NCBI RefSeq assembly: GCF_050003625.1
Contig: NC_134398.1
Coordinates: 59,605,641-59,669,640, forward strand
Direction: 5' to 3'
DNA from: Haematobia irritans
Taxonomy: Eukaryota > Arthropoda > Insecta > Diptera > Muscidae
DNA: 64,000 bases
Below the pieces are notes generated by a model. The model ran no database searches and had not been told where the DNA came from. It was given only the letters and a program-made list of their open reading frames with translations. Position numbers and translations under genes: made by a program. Below, in pieces: positions 53,860 to 64,000 of this stretch; within the stretch, counting starts at the first letter, position 1, and each line of letters starts with the position of its first letter.

Positions 53860-55589
53860 TTATACCCACCACCATAGGATGGGGGGTATATTAACTTTGT
53901 CATTCCGTTTGTAACACATCGAAATATTGCTCTAAGACCCCATAAAGTATATATATTCTGGGTCGTGGTGAAATTCTGAGTCGATCTGAGCATGTCCGTC
54001 CGTCCGTCCGTCCGTCCGTCCGTCCGTCCGTCCGTCCGTCCGTCTGTTGAAATCACGCTAACTTCCGAACGAAACAAGCTATCGACTTGAAACTTGGCAC
54101 AAGTAGTTGTTATTGATGTAGGTCGGATGGTATTGCAAATGGGCCATATCGGTCCACTTTTACGTATAGCCCCCATATAAACGGACCCCAAAATTTGGCT
54201 TGCGAGGCCTCTAAGAGAAGCAAGTTTCATCCGATCCGGCTGAAATTTGGTACATGGTGTTGGTATATGGTCTCTAACAACCATGCAAAAATTGGTCCAC
54301 ATCGGTCCATAATTATATATAGCCCCCATATAAACCGATCCCCCGATTTGGCTTGCGAGGCCTCTAAGAGAAGCAAATTTCATCCGATCCGGCTGAAATT
54401 TGGTACATGGTGTTAGTATATGGTCTTTAACAACCATGCAAAAATTGGTCGACATCGGTCCATAATTATATATAGCCCCCACATAAACCGATCCCCCGAT
54501 TTGGCTTGCGAGGCCTCTAAGAGAAGCAAATTTCATCCGATCCGGCTGAAATTTGGTACATAGTGTTAGTATATGGTCTCTAACAACCATGCAAAAATTG
54601 GTCCACATCGGTCCATAATTATATATAGCCCCCATATAAACCGATCACCAGATTTGATCTCCGGAACCTCTTGGAAGACCAAAATTCATCTGATTCAGTC
54701 GAAATTTGGTACGTGGTGTTAATATATGGCCTCAAACTCCCATGCAAAAATTGGTCGATATCGGTCCAAATTATATATAGGCCCCATATAAACCGATCCC
54801 CAGATTTGACCTCCAGAGCCCCTTGAAAGAGCAAAATTCTTCCCATTCGGTTGGAATTTGGTACGTGATGTTAGTATATGGTATCCACCAACCATGCAGG
54901 AATTGGTTCCTATCAGTCCATAATTATATATAGCTCCCATATAAACCGATCCCCAGATTTGACCTCCGGTGCCTTTTGGAGAAGCAAAATTCATCCGATC
55001 TGCTTGAAATTTGGTACGTGGCGATCGTATATGATATTTAACAACCATGCCAAAAGTGGTCCATATCAGTCCATAATCGTACATAGCCCCATATAAACCG
55101 ATCCCGAGATTTGGTTTTGGAACCTCTTGGAGGAGCAAATTTCATCCGAGTGAGTTGAAATTTGGTACATTGTGCTAATATATGGTCGTTAACAACCATG
55201 CCTAACTAGGTCCATATCGGTCTATAGTTATATATGGCCCTCAGATAAATCGATCCCCAATCACACAAAAATTGGTCCATATCAAGTTCATAATTGTATA
55301 TAGCTCCCATATAAGCGACCCCCATATTTCAATTCTGGCTCTCTACGTACAAAAAGTCCATATCGATTCGTAATTATTTGTAGACTTAACTATACATAAC
55401 TTTTTTGTCTAATATATACCATGTATGGACTAAATCACAATTTAGAAAACGATGTTAAGAAGTTTTAAGATACCACAACCCAAGTAATTCGATTGTGGAT
55501 GATAGTCTTTCGTAGAAGTTTCTACGCAATCCATGGTGGTGGGTACATAAGATTCGGCCTGGCCGAACTTGCGGCCGTATATACTTGTT
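53860..55589 (+). mobile_element. Young DINE-like element, family D, copy 3
   Basis: Inverse of the copies at 19281 and 21154; begins TATACCCACCACCATAGGAT and ends GCGGCCGTATATACTTGTT. (GTCC)n at 53994-54044 has 13 units. The predicted peptides of its repeats are identical to those of copies 1 and 2, which implies near-identical DNA over 1.7 kb although it lies over 30 kb away. Confidence 0.8.
53994..54044 (+). repeat. (GTCC)n microsatellite, 13 units
   Basis: Twelve GTCC tetramers plus GTC. Confidence 0.9.
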
Positions 55590-55611
55590 TTTTAGTTGAA
55601 ATGTCTTCAAT

Positions 55612-55825
55612 CACAGAAATTATAGTATCAATTAAAAAATTGATTAAAAGTGAATTAAAAAATTAATTGAGTCAATTAAAAAATTATTTTATACTATTAA
55701 CTTTTGTGATTGATTTTTGTTTCAATTAAAAAATTTGTTGAATCAATTAAATTTTTCATTGAATATTTTTTAAAACTCAATTAAGACTTTAATTGGAAAA
55801 TATTTCGTGAAATATTTTTTCTGTG
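55612..55825. mobile_element. Small MITE rich in CAATTAAAAAATT
   Basis: Ends CACAGAAATTATAG and the inverse of CACAGAAAAAATATTTC; multiple CAATTAAAAAATT words inside. No clear target duplication. Confidence 0.5.
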
Positions 55826-56109
55826 TCGAACAAAGATACTGTGTATGTCTTGTACTGTGCTTTGCACCCGGTAATATTCAAATAAATTTTAATTTATTGC
55901 AAATACTAAGTAACAAAGATTTTTAAAAATAATCTTTTGTGAAGTGCAAATCTAGTAGAGCATTTTTGGATCTAAATTAATTTCTAAAATTGTTTACTGT
56001 GTACTGCTTAAGGGATGAAAACTTAAACACTCATTCCCAACATCATTTCTTTCTCTTACGATAATACATGTTACGAGCGTTAAAAAGTCTTGTGTCAAAA
56101 ACTGTGAGC
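55826..56109. other. Unassigned
   Basis: Nothing recognised. Confidence 0.35.
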
Positions 56110-56603
56110 CCACTGTATCAAAAAGCTGTGAACCCACCAGGAAGGAAACTTTTAGTTAATTTGAGAAAATTTAGTTTAATTTTAGAAAAAAATTGCTAAA
56201 TTATATTATAAACGCAGATATTACGCCGATTTTATAAAAACAAGTAAATATAAATTCAAGAAAATTTCTTAGAAATGCTTAATGTTTTTTCATTTGTTAA
56301 AGAAAATTTTGTAGTTTGAAGCCAAAATTTAGAGTTCAAAATTGCACAAATGTCTTTAGTACCATACGAAGTTCAATATGTGCACTATTGGTAAAATTTA
56401 CAATTTTAAGAAATTCTTAACTATTTTGTGGGAGACACGAATTTATTAAATGTTTTGCTTTATTTGTGTATAAATTTTCCGGCGGCTTTGGTTCATTCAC
56501 CTAAAATGTAGAAAACAAATATTAAATAAAAGCAAACTTTCTCAAAACATAATAATGCAATGAACTAGAATAGAATTAAATAGGGTTCACTTTGTTTTTT
56601 GAA
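56110..56603 (+). mobile_element. TA-CAC MITE, family G, decayed copy
   Basis: Interior follows 50883-51366 (GAACCCACCAGGAAGGAAAC; CATAATAATGCAATGAACTA); ends decayed. Confidence 0.5.
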
Positions 56604-57634
56604 ATTACTACCTAAAAAATATTTCCTACTATACATTTTTATTGGACTTCTATGACTCTTGACAATATCATCAAAAAAATTTCTTTTGAATATATCAACA
56701 TTGATGAGCACTAACTAGTTTAAACCTACTTAATTGAAGGAGTTTCGTGTAAGGTAATATAAGAGAAAACACTCCTGGTTCCACATTATTTTCTATTTTT
56801 ATATCATAAAACTTATAAAGGCTTTACTATCTCAAAACTTGTACCAAATTAATATTTTTGAGAACTCGTTTTTAAATTAAAACTTTATCTTTTTCAATCG
56901 CATTGCAAATTTTATTTTATTACCTGTTTTTAGTCTTTGCTCTCGTCCCTGTTGATATGCGTTGAAGAGTTGACTCTAAATCAAATTCCTCTAATTAAAA
57001 TGTCACAAATAGAATAACAAAATGTATGTATGCGGTTGTATGACATTAATTATTTATGTGAATAACGAATCCAGCAGCAAATATAAGTTCAAAGCAGCAC
57101 AACACTCTTCAACAAACTAAACATGAAATAATATTTGTTGAAAAAACAACGGTACGGATAACTTGCATGCATCCTTATAAGGGCTTCTATGAAAACATGT
57201 AGCCTATCTTCAAATGTATGGAAATTTTTGTATTTGGATAGTTCATTGAAATGTGAATAATGTGAATATTTAACAAATCATGTTTTTTGTTTTGCTTACC
57301 AAATCAAGATGTACAAACAAAACATTTGAAAAGTTTACTTTTCTTTGACAGTTCACGTAAGATCCTTGGAAAATGTATGTAAACATTGAAATAAAACACA
57401 ACACTTGCTTAATAAGAAAATGGATTTAAAATTGTTAGTAAACATCACATATATAAATTCTGAAAATACAAAAGTTCAACTTTCTGGTTCGACTGTACGC
57501 ACCAATAAAGTGAACCCACAATAAAGAAAAATTTAAATATTTTTTCAACATTCTTACCACCTAAAATATTACATGGTCATGGAAAACTAATTTTCATATG
57601 CATTAAAGTTAACTGTTAAGAATTATTGGTTCTA
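56604..57634. other. Unassigned AT-rich stretch
   Basis: No gene or repeat recognised. Confidence 0.4.
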
Positions 57635-57930
57635 CACACAGAGAAGAAACATGATTGTCACAATCATATTCGAAGAGCAAAATAATATGATAGGAGCTAT
57701 TTTTGCGGCCACCATGTAACATTTTAACCTGCAACCATGTTGGCTCAGTGAACATAGTTCTAAGAAAAATATAATTGTCCTCATCTAAAATGTTATTATA
57801 TTGATAAAAAGAATTTTGTTTGAATGAAAAGACAATGGTCACGATTTAAAATATTATGGTATTCATAAAAATGTTTTGATCTCTATGAAAAAACTTTTTT
57901 CATCGTCGAAAAAAGGACGCCACTTGAGAA

Positions 57931-58283
57931 GGTTAGGTTAGGTTAGGTTAGGTGGCAGCCCGATGTATCAGGCTCACTTAGACTATTCAGTCCATTGTGA
58001 TACCACATTGGTGAACTTCTCTCTTATCACTGAGTGCTGCCCGATTCCATGTTAAGCTCAATGACATGGGACCTCTTTTTTATAGCCGAGTCCGAACGGC
58101 GTTCCACATTGCAGTGAAACCACTTAGAGAAGCTTTGAAACCCTCAGAAATGTCACCAGCATTACTGAGGTGGGATAATCCACCGCTGAAAAACTTTTTT
58201 GTGTGCGGTCGAAGCAGGAATCGAACCTACGACCTTGTGTATGCAAGGGGGGCATGCTAACCATTGCACCACGGTGGCTCCCC
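57931..58283 (-). mobile_element. tRNA-derived SINE, copy 2 (full length)
   Basis: Flanked by a perfect 14-bp target duplication ACGCCACTTGAGAA (57917-57930 and 58284-58297). Reading on the minus strand: tRNA-like head, a body shared with the copy at 36483, then a tail TATCACAATGGACTGAATAG ... GGCTGCCACCTAACC with (CCTAA)n. At 353 bp it is probably full length. The last ~60 bp before the pentamers are shared with the LOA-like LINE. Confidence 0.85.
58200..58283 (-). promoter_or_regulatory. SINE tRNA-like head with pol III boxes
   Basis: Minus strand GGGGAGCCACCGTGGTGCAA, with A-box-like TGGTGCAATGG and B box GGTTCGATTCC. Confidence 0.7.
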
Positions 58284-59027
58284 ACGCCACTTGAGAAAAT
58301 AAAACACAAAATTAAATTTATTTGTTTGTTCAAGCAAACATCATATATTTTTACACACTCTTTTTTTCAATTTCAACAATAAGTAATTATTCCATATTTA
58401 CATCGTGCCCGTCAAATGTACAAACGCAGACATCATGTAACTGCAAATAAAAATTAATGATCCGTATAGCAAAATGCAGAATAAAAAACAGGTACATTTT
58501 TTCAAGTACACTTTCCTTTTTTGTGTTCAGATAAAACCACGCGCCACTTCTGAATAAATAAACACAAAACACAGTAAATCCGTATTCTCCGTCCATTCCA
58601 AGAAACAATCAACACACGACTGACGCGCAAAATGAAAATCGTGTGTACCTGCTCAATGTTTTTATAAAATTCTTTTCGCTGCAAAAAAGTTAAAAAACTA
58701 AATGGTCACGAAAAAAATGTAAATGGTCTTTATGGCCATGTAATGGTTCTAGACATGTCTATACTTAACCTATAAAAATACTTTTTTCCCTGTAAAAAAG
58801 TAAAAAAATTGAATGGTCAGGTACATGATTTTCCCGACCATTTATGGTCTCAAATTCTATCATTTAAATGATAGAACATGTTTGCGGCATTTGAGAACCA
58901 TTCAAATGCTTATTTTTGAAACTATTTTTACAAAGACAAAATACATGGTTTTCGCGACAATTACATGCTCTAGATAAGCATTAAATAGATGCGGCAACCA
59001 TGTCCAAGCATGGTTTTTCTGTGCGTA

Positions 59028-59250
59028 CCCCCATCCTATGGGAGTATCCCCCATAGAGAAACAAATTTCATCCGATCATATGGACTAACTTATAAATTAA
59101 AAGACAATGTTATGAAGTTTAAAGATACCTTCGGCAAGTGTTACCACAACCCAAGTAACTCGATTGCGGATTACAACCTTTAGTAAAAGCTTCTACGCAT
59201 TCCATGGTAGAGAGTACATAAGTTTCGGCCTGGCCGAACGAACGAAAGCA
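59028..59250 (-). repeat. DINE family D remnant
   Basis: CACAACCCAAGTAACTCGAT, TTCTACGCATTCCATGG and TTTCGGCCTGGCCGAACG match the non-microsatellite end of family D in inverse. Confidence 0.6.
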
Positions 59251-59301
59251 CTTTTTCTGGGATGGCTGTTCAACGAATTGTATAATGTTTATCAGTCTAT
59301 A

Positions 59302-59518
59302 CACGCAGAGAAGGAGTATGATCACCCCAAACATGTTTCAAAATGTTATTTTTAGACGGAGATCATGGAACATGTTTGTTCCAGGAAGATGGTTTTCTTT
59401 CCAAAAATATACATGGTTGCCGAAATCAGATAAATAATTTTTGAGAAAATAACATGGTTGCGACAAATAACATTTTGCTTTTGAAACATGTTTGAGGTTA
59501 TCGTATTCCTACTCTGGG
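59302..59518. mobile_element. Near-palindromic MITE, family F, diverged
   Basis: CACGCAGAGAAGGAGTATGA at the left and TATTCCTACTCTGGG at the right; TA flanks. Confidence 0.65.
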
Positions 59519-61234
59519 TATATGGGGCCATATCAAAATAAGCACTAAGGCTAACGATCCTGATCCATGCTAAACATTGCACCACGGTAGCTTTTTAATA
59601 CAAAATATCGTCTTTCTAAGGTCATCTTGCGGAACCCTATCAGGCTTACACAACCCGAGATTGTGTGGGTAACTTCTTTTGGAGAAATTCTTCTTCTCCT
59701 ACCGTTCATTAAATCTGTTGTCCATATCGATAGAGTGCTGAGATGATTTTTAAAATTTACTTTTTGTATGTCTTTACATTGAAAATATTATTTGATCATA
59801 TGCTAAATCCATAAACCAATTTTTCCTAGAAATGTATTCCAATTACTTCCTATTTGTTGTTAACACACAAAACTATTTAACGTTGGATTTTTCAATGCGT
59901 GCTTTTAATGTCAATACCTTTCACATACAACATGATTAATAGCCCAAGAGATCATTGATTACCAGCAAAATCATTCATATACATGTTTGGGTTTGTTGAC
60001 TTTATTTCATTCTTTATTTTCGAAACCCATTTATCTAGAACTACATACTCGAATGTTTTCCAATACTCGCATGTTCTCCAATACTTGCGGTATGACGGAT
60101 AAGGTTCAAACGCAGAACAAACAAACGCCCAAAATCATCGAAACACTACATTCATGGAAAACAGGAAAAGAGAGAAGTTTTCCTCGAAGCTAAAATTGCC
60201 GTTATCCTTTTGTAATTACATTTCAATGTACTGTAAACATCATGAAAAAAATCGCTGCACACTTTTAGGCAAATGCCGAAACAAAACAGTTCATTTTAAG
60301 GATGTACGCTTTGGACAAGGCGTAGATAGCCAGAGAATTTTCGTGCCATTATTCGGCATAAATTCAGATTCAAGTATTTCTACTATGGTATTTTGGTTGT
60401 GGTTACCCATTCTCTAGTGTTTTCCAGGGTATACCAATGAAGCATTTAGGCATTCTCCCATGTCCTATTAGGGATACATATGTGCGTTTCGGGGTTGCGT
60501 GTTTTGTTATTTGCCTCATCTTTGCCTATTCAGTTCGGTTCAAATGATTCTCTATTATTTTTCAATTCCATTGTCAGTGATAAACGTTTGGCAATTGTCA
60601 AATGGCAAATTTGTGCCATAAATTAAAGGCATAAGTAGAATATTGGGAGAACCGAGAAAAACAAGCCCAATACAGAATCAGCCAACCATATCGAAAGCAG
60701 CAAACATAGAATTTGTGGGAATTCGGTGATAAATAATTATTCCATGATAATGAATGGAATACGATAATGGCAAACAACATTGAGTTATGCATAGATATGA
60801 AAACCAACGCAAGTGTATTGAAGGTTTATGAGAAACAAATGATGTTGAATGCTTTAAATTATTTAAAAACTATTTTCAAAGATTATGTTTGTTTTTAAAT
60901 CCTTTAGGTAATGAAAGCTTAAATAAAAAGCGCAGTTTATACTTGACTCTCTAAGCCAATCGGTGTATTCGGCACGATTGCATTAGCATAATACTGTGGG
61001 TAGAAAGTAAGATGTTCTTTTTTAATTTCATTCCTGTCTAATGAAAACTACCTCGAATTGTAAAGATTATTTTCAATTTTTGGGTCGAATAAGCAGAAAT
61101 TGGCCACGCTGTAGCTGATATGTATTGCAACCAATCGTATCGTTTCAAAGGCGCTCGTCTGACAACTGACATATTTATTTCAGTGACAGTTAATGTTATA
61201 GTTTACAAGCATACAAAAGCTTTTAAACTTATTA
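59519..61234. other. Unassigned, probably unique DNA
   Basis: No gene, RNA or repeat recognised. It includes a short duplicated phrase ATGTTTTCCAATACTCGC near 60052-60080. Confidence 0.4.
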
Positions 61235-61582
61235 CACGCAAAGAAAAAAACGTTTGGAAAACGTGTACCGAAAACGTTTTTCTTTTGTTAGAGTTTTTTG
61301 AATTGCTTCCAAAATTTTAAATTTTTATCACCAACAAATTCGTTTGTTACAAAATTTTTATTTTTTCAATCAAAAAACTTATTTTTGAAACAACAACACA
61401 GTCCATTTCGTTTATATCAAGCACTGTTCTTTTCTGACTTTAAGTCTTTAATAAGACACATTTTAGAAATTATAGTAAAAATTTAATATAATAGTATGTA
61501 ATGTTGAACATCTTTTCGGAATCTTCCGAACATATCTAGAATATATGTAAAAAAACACAAACAAAAAAACTTTTTGGTATAC

Positions 61583-61654
61583 GGTCGAAGCAGGAATCGA
61601 ACCCACGACCCTTGGCATGCAAGGCGGACGGAGCAACCACTGCTCCACGGTGCC
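61583..61654 (-). other. tRNA-like domain 2, copy 4
   Basis: Inverse of GGCACCGTGGAGCAGTGGTT; B box GGTTCGATTCC. Confidence 0.55.
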
Positions 61655-61768
61655 CAATTAAATGTATGTTTCTGTTAAATAAAGTTTGTTTAATCGGCTC
61701 GTGGGCGCCGCAATCTATGCTATATAAATATAACATATATGGATGATTGTATATTGATGACAATAACA

Positions 61769-61840
61769 GCTACATAGCTCAGTGGATAGTATGTTGGCTT
61801 ACAAACTGCATGGTCCGCGGTACGATTCTCTGTCCAGGCG
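61769..61840 (+). other. tRNA-like domain 1, copy 4
   Basis: CTACATAGCTCAGTGGATAG; the B box is altered to GGTACGATTCT. Confidence 0.5.
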
Positions 61841-62274
61841 AATGGTAAAATTTTTAAAATCGAATAATTTCTTCTACATTGTTTGTATTACAGAAAAAAG
61901 GTGCTAAGAACTAAAAAACCTCGTGGAAGTGAGAAAGATGTGAGGGAAAATTCAATTAGCCAGAAAAGATTGTTTTTTTTTTTTTTTGAGTTAGTCTTTT
62001 TTATTTTTACATCCTGGAAAAGAATAAACGTTTATCACAAAACGTATATACTTTTCTTCCAAATAAACTTCCTTATAGCGAAAAGCAAATGAGAAACGAA
62101 CTTCGATTGTCTAAAATTTCGTTTGGGAGGAAAGAATTATTCTTTTTTTGCGTGTACAATCTAAAAAATCGCTTTTGTTACATATACTCCCAACCACATA
62201 CTTTCTCGGTCTCTCTTTCTAAATACACATATGTTTACAGGCAATTTCTAAGTTAATATATGTTTGCATCCACA

Positions 62275-62480
62275 CCCCAGCAAAAAATCGTCGCCAAAAA
62301 AGTAGTGAAAATGTTCTTTTTGGGTCCGGAAGTAGTGCAAAATTGGCGCAGAAGCGATGAATTTAACATGGGCTTGTCATAGGACGGATGTCCACCATTT
62401 TAACAGCCGTTGCACTGAATTTGCATCACTTCTTACTCGGGGTTTCGAATTTAGTGTTTTGGGTGTGAATTAAAAAATGT
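62275..62480 (+). repeat. Dispersed repeat family H, copy 2
   Basis: Begins CCCCAGCAAAAAATCGTCGC and includes GGTCCGGAAGTAGTGCAAAA; matches 53430-53600. Boundaries uncertain. Confidence 0.5.
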
Positions 62481-63084
62481 TGTCACATGTTGCCAAATAA
62501 ATGTTTTTTTTTTTATAATTTGTTATGATATTTAATGCATTCTAACGCTTTTCTAAAACGTTTGAACTAAAATATTTTGAAAAATTTGCAATATATCTTA
62601 AATGGATTTAGATTTTTTTTCGACAAAATTTCAAAAAATTGTTCCATTTTATTAATTTTTGTGCTGGGACATATTATTTTTAAAAAATTTTATGTCCCGA
62701 ATATAATATACTCTAATGGTGATTTCGATTGGTTAAAAATATGTTGCATATATTATACCTTACCCCCATAAATCGAAAATTTTTGTTCGATTGGAAAATT
62801 CGGTGCAGCCTATCGCAAGAGCAAAAGTGTAACCCATTTTACACCGTAAATGGTCTACGGTGCAGATGGTTACACTTTCAATCAGATGTTGAAGACGCTT
62901 TTATTCTTCGACCTACTCGTAAATAATAGCGTTGTTGCAAATACAAAAGAAAGTGCGTGACACGTGTATTTTGGTTGCTTTTCAATTTCTTCAACACAGC
63001 TGATTAATTTACCAAGAAGAAGCATATCAATTGTTTAGCGCCGCGACAACAAAATTCGATATTAAATATTTTTAATATAATAGC
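62481..63084. other. Unassigned
   Basis: AT-rich to 62760. Then 62800-63084 contains a short inverted phrase ACCGTAAATGGTCTACGGTG and the likely upstream part of the Harbinger-like remnant. Confidence 0.35.
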
Positions 63085-63255
63085 AAAATGCAAAAAGCAT
63101 ATCCGTTTTTTGGCCAACACAATTGTAGACGCGCTATTGGAGAGTAGTTCTTCTGTCGACGATGAAGAAGTTACAACATCATTGCTTGGACGAAATGACC
63201 AACGGCGAGTTAAAAACTTTGTTGAGGATGTAATTAATTTGTACTATGAAGTAGA
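63085..63255 (+). pseudogene. PIF/Harbinger-like transposase N-terminal remnant
   Basis: Plus-strand frame reads FLANTIVDALLESSSSVDDE and LLGRNDQRRVKNFVEDVINL, resembling the N-terminus of insect HARBI1-type transposases (acidic serine-rich stretch followed by an RRV-x-NFVE motif). It ends abruptly at 63255, where the 3' tail of the LOA-like LINE begins. The nearby ATG at 63088 is in a different frame, so a frameshift is likely. No catalytic region is present. Confidence 0.5.
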
Positions 63256-64000
63256 AATAGGTTAGGTTAGGTTAAAGTGGCAGCCCGATTAAGATTCAGG
63301 CTCACTTAGACTATTCAGTCCATTGTGATACCACATTAACTAAAAGTACCTATTACATAAGGGCACTTTTAGTTTTAACCGCTGAACCTTCTTGATTATT
63401 TTTCTTTGTTGAACCAACCAGATTGTTCCAAAAATATTAGCAGACTGCTTAAGTTAACGTTTTCCAGATCCGCCAGTAATCTGAAGCTATATGCTCCTAA
63501 AAGTTGCTTGCGCTTTACACAAAATGCAGGACACTCACACAAGAGGTGTTTAATTGATTCTTTTTCCTCCGCATCATGACAGCTCATACAATAGTCATTA
63601 TACTTCGCGCCAATAGTTTTTGCAAAATCTCCTATCAGGCAGCGACCCGTTATAGCAGATATCAGGAGTGATATCTGACGTCTCGAGAACATTAGCATAT
63701 CTAGTGTGCGGTTTAAGTTGAAATGGGGCCATATTTGCTTGGTGTCGTTACAACCCTTGCAATTCTCCCATCGAACATTTGCCATCATAACAGCCTTCTC
63801 ACGCAGCATGAGCTTGCAGGTAGCTAGGGGCATATCAACAAATTCTAGTTCCCCTGGAATATGTAAGGTAGTCCCTAGCCTTGCCAACACATCCGCTTCG
63901 CAGTTCCCCGGTATGTTCCTATGGCCAGGCACCCATATTAGGTGAATATTGTACTGCTCAGCCATCTCATTGAGAGATTTGCGGCAATCGATGGCCGTTT
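63256..64000 (-). mobile_element. LOA-like LINE, second copy, 3' part (runs off window)
   Basis: Has the same 3' end as 41562, with only about three pentamers in the tail, then the ORF2 end. The copy continues past the window edge, so completeness is unknown. Confidence 0.8.
63396..64000 (-). CDS. LINE ORF2 C-terminus: RNase H end and Cys/His segment (partial)
   Basis: Open from the window edge (frame KTAIDCRKSLNEMAEQYNIH) to the stop after SGWFNKEK at 63396, about 200 codons without a stop. It supplies the part missing at 42070: HLIWVPGHRNIPGNCEADVL, with the last RNase H residues (GH and the final Asp of EAD), then ISLLISAITGRCLIGDFAKT and CMSCHDAEEKESIKHLLCEC. Being intact here, this copy may be younger than the one at 41562. 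Reverse transcriptase and endonuclease lie outside the window. Confidence 0.75.
   Translation of the reverse strand, partial: TAIDCRKSLNEMAEQYNIHLIWVPGHRNIPGNCEADVLARLGTTLHIPGELEFVDMPLATCKLMLREKAVMMANVRWENCKGCNDTKQIWPHFNLNRTLDMLMFSRRQISLLISAITGRCLIGDFAKTIGAKYNDYCMSCHDAEEKESIKHLLCECPAFCVKRKQLLGAYSFRLLADLENVNLSSLLIFLEQSGWFNKEK

Larger units (their letters stand above)
57635..59025. mobile_element. TA-CAC MITE, family E, with SINE inside
   Basis: Ends CACACAGAGAAGAAACATG and ...TGGTTTTTCTGTGCG, TA on both sides (57633-57634, 59026-59027). Opposite in orientation to the copy at 5204. A SINE occupies 57931-58283. Confidence 0.7.
61235..62154. mobile_element. Two-headed tRNA-like TA-CAC element (family T), copy 4
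   Basis: CACGCAAAGAAAAAAACG ... TTTTTGCGTG, TA at 61233-61234 and 62155-62156. tRNA-like domains at 61583-61654 (minus) and 61769-61840 (plus), both more diverged than in copies 1-3. Confidence 0.8.

Overview
The window reads as intergenic or intronic DNA of a cyclorrhaphan fly, most likely a calyptrate such as a muscid or blow fly. It is AT-rich and carries DINE-1/mini-me-like elements with (GTCY)n microsatellites, several mariner-group lineages, a LOA-like LINE and tRNA-derived SINEs. I found no convincing host protein-coding gene. Nearly everything recognisable is a mobile element, and most open frames are decayed transposon proteins or by-products of 153-bp tandem repeats. The organism call is inference from repeat content.

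Layout. 0-8.5 kb: a hAT remnant, a palindromic DINE (410-1854), a non-autonomous hAT with hexamer-rich inverted ends and a perfect 8-bp target duplication (2537-4155), an internally deleted Mos1-like mariner (4346-4897), and a TA-flanked MITE (5204-7649) split by a DINE. 10-18 kb: two copies of an element carrying two divergent tRNA-like domains (10310-11207, 12403-13317), a cluster of DINEs (12260-16331), and a DD37E Tc1/mariner element (16332-17628) joined to a hAT fragment. 19-25 kb: one MITE interrupted by two almost identical 1.7-kb DINEs. 28-32.7 kb: two inverted copies of a 1.2-1.4-kb MITE around a second DD37E element. 36-39 kb: a SINE and a DD41D (rosa-like) mariner lacking its DNA-binding domain, inserted exactly into a DINE. 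41.5-46.7 kb: a LOA-like LINE in minus orientation, broken by stops, an opposing LINE 3' fragment and a SINE tail. 46.8-48.7 kb: a mariner 5' end and a BEL/Pao gag-protease fragment split by a 1,000-bp element with long inverted repeats. 48.8-64 kb: a third and fourth two-headed tRNA-like element, a tandem duplication, a hAT with 8-bp target duplication, another young DINE, a SINE with a 14-bp target duplication, a Harbinger-like remnant, and the 3' part of a second LOA-like LINE running off the window.

How the parts relate. Several families with different interiors share the same ends (2-bp target, usually TA, followed by CAC and a purine-rich run), which suggests one transposase source. The SINE shares its last ~60 bp and its (CCTAA)n tail with the LOA-like LINE, the usual sign that the LINE moves the SINE. 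The SINE head resembles one of the two tRNA-like domains of the TA-CAC element. Nesting gives relative ages: TA-CAC elements, DD41D and the young DINEs sit inside older repeats. All comparisons were made by eye; no alignment or database search was run.
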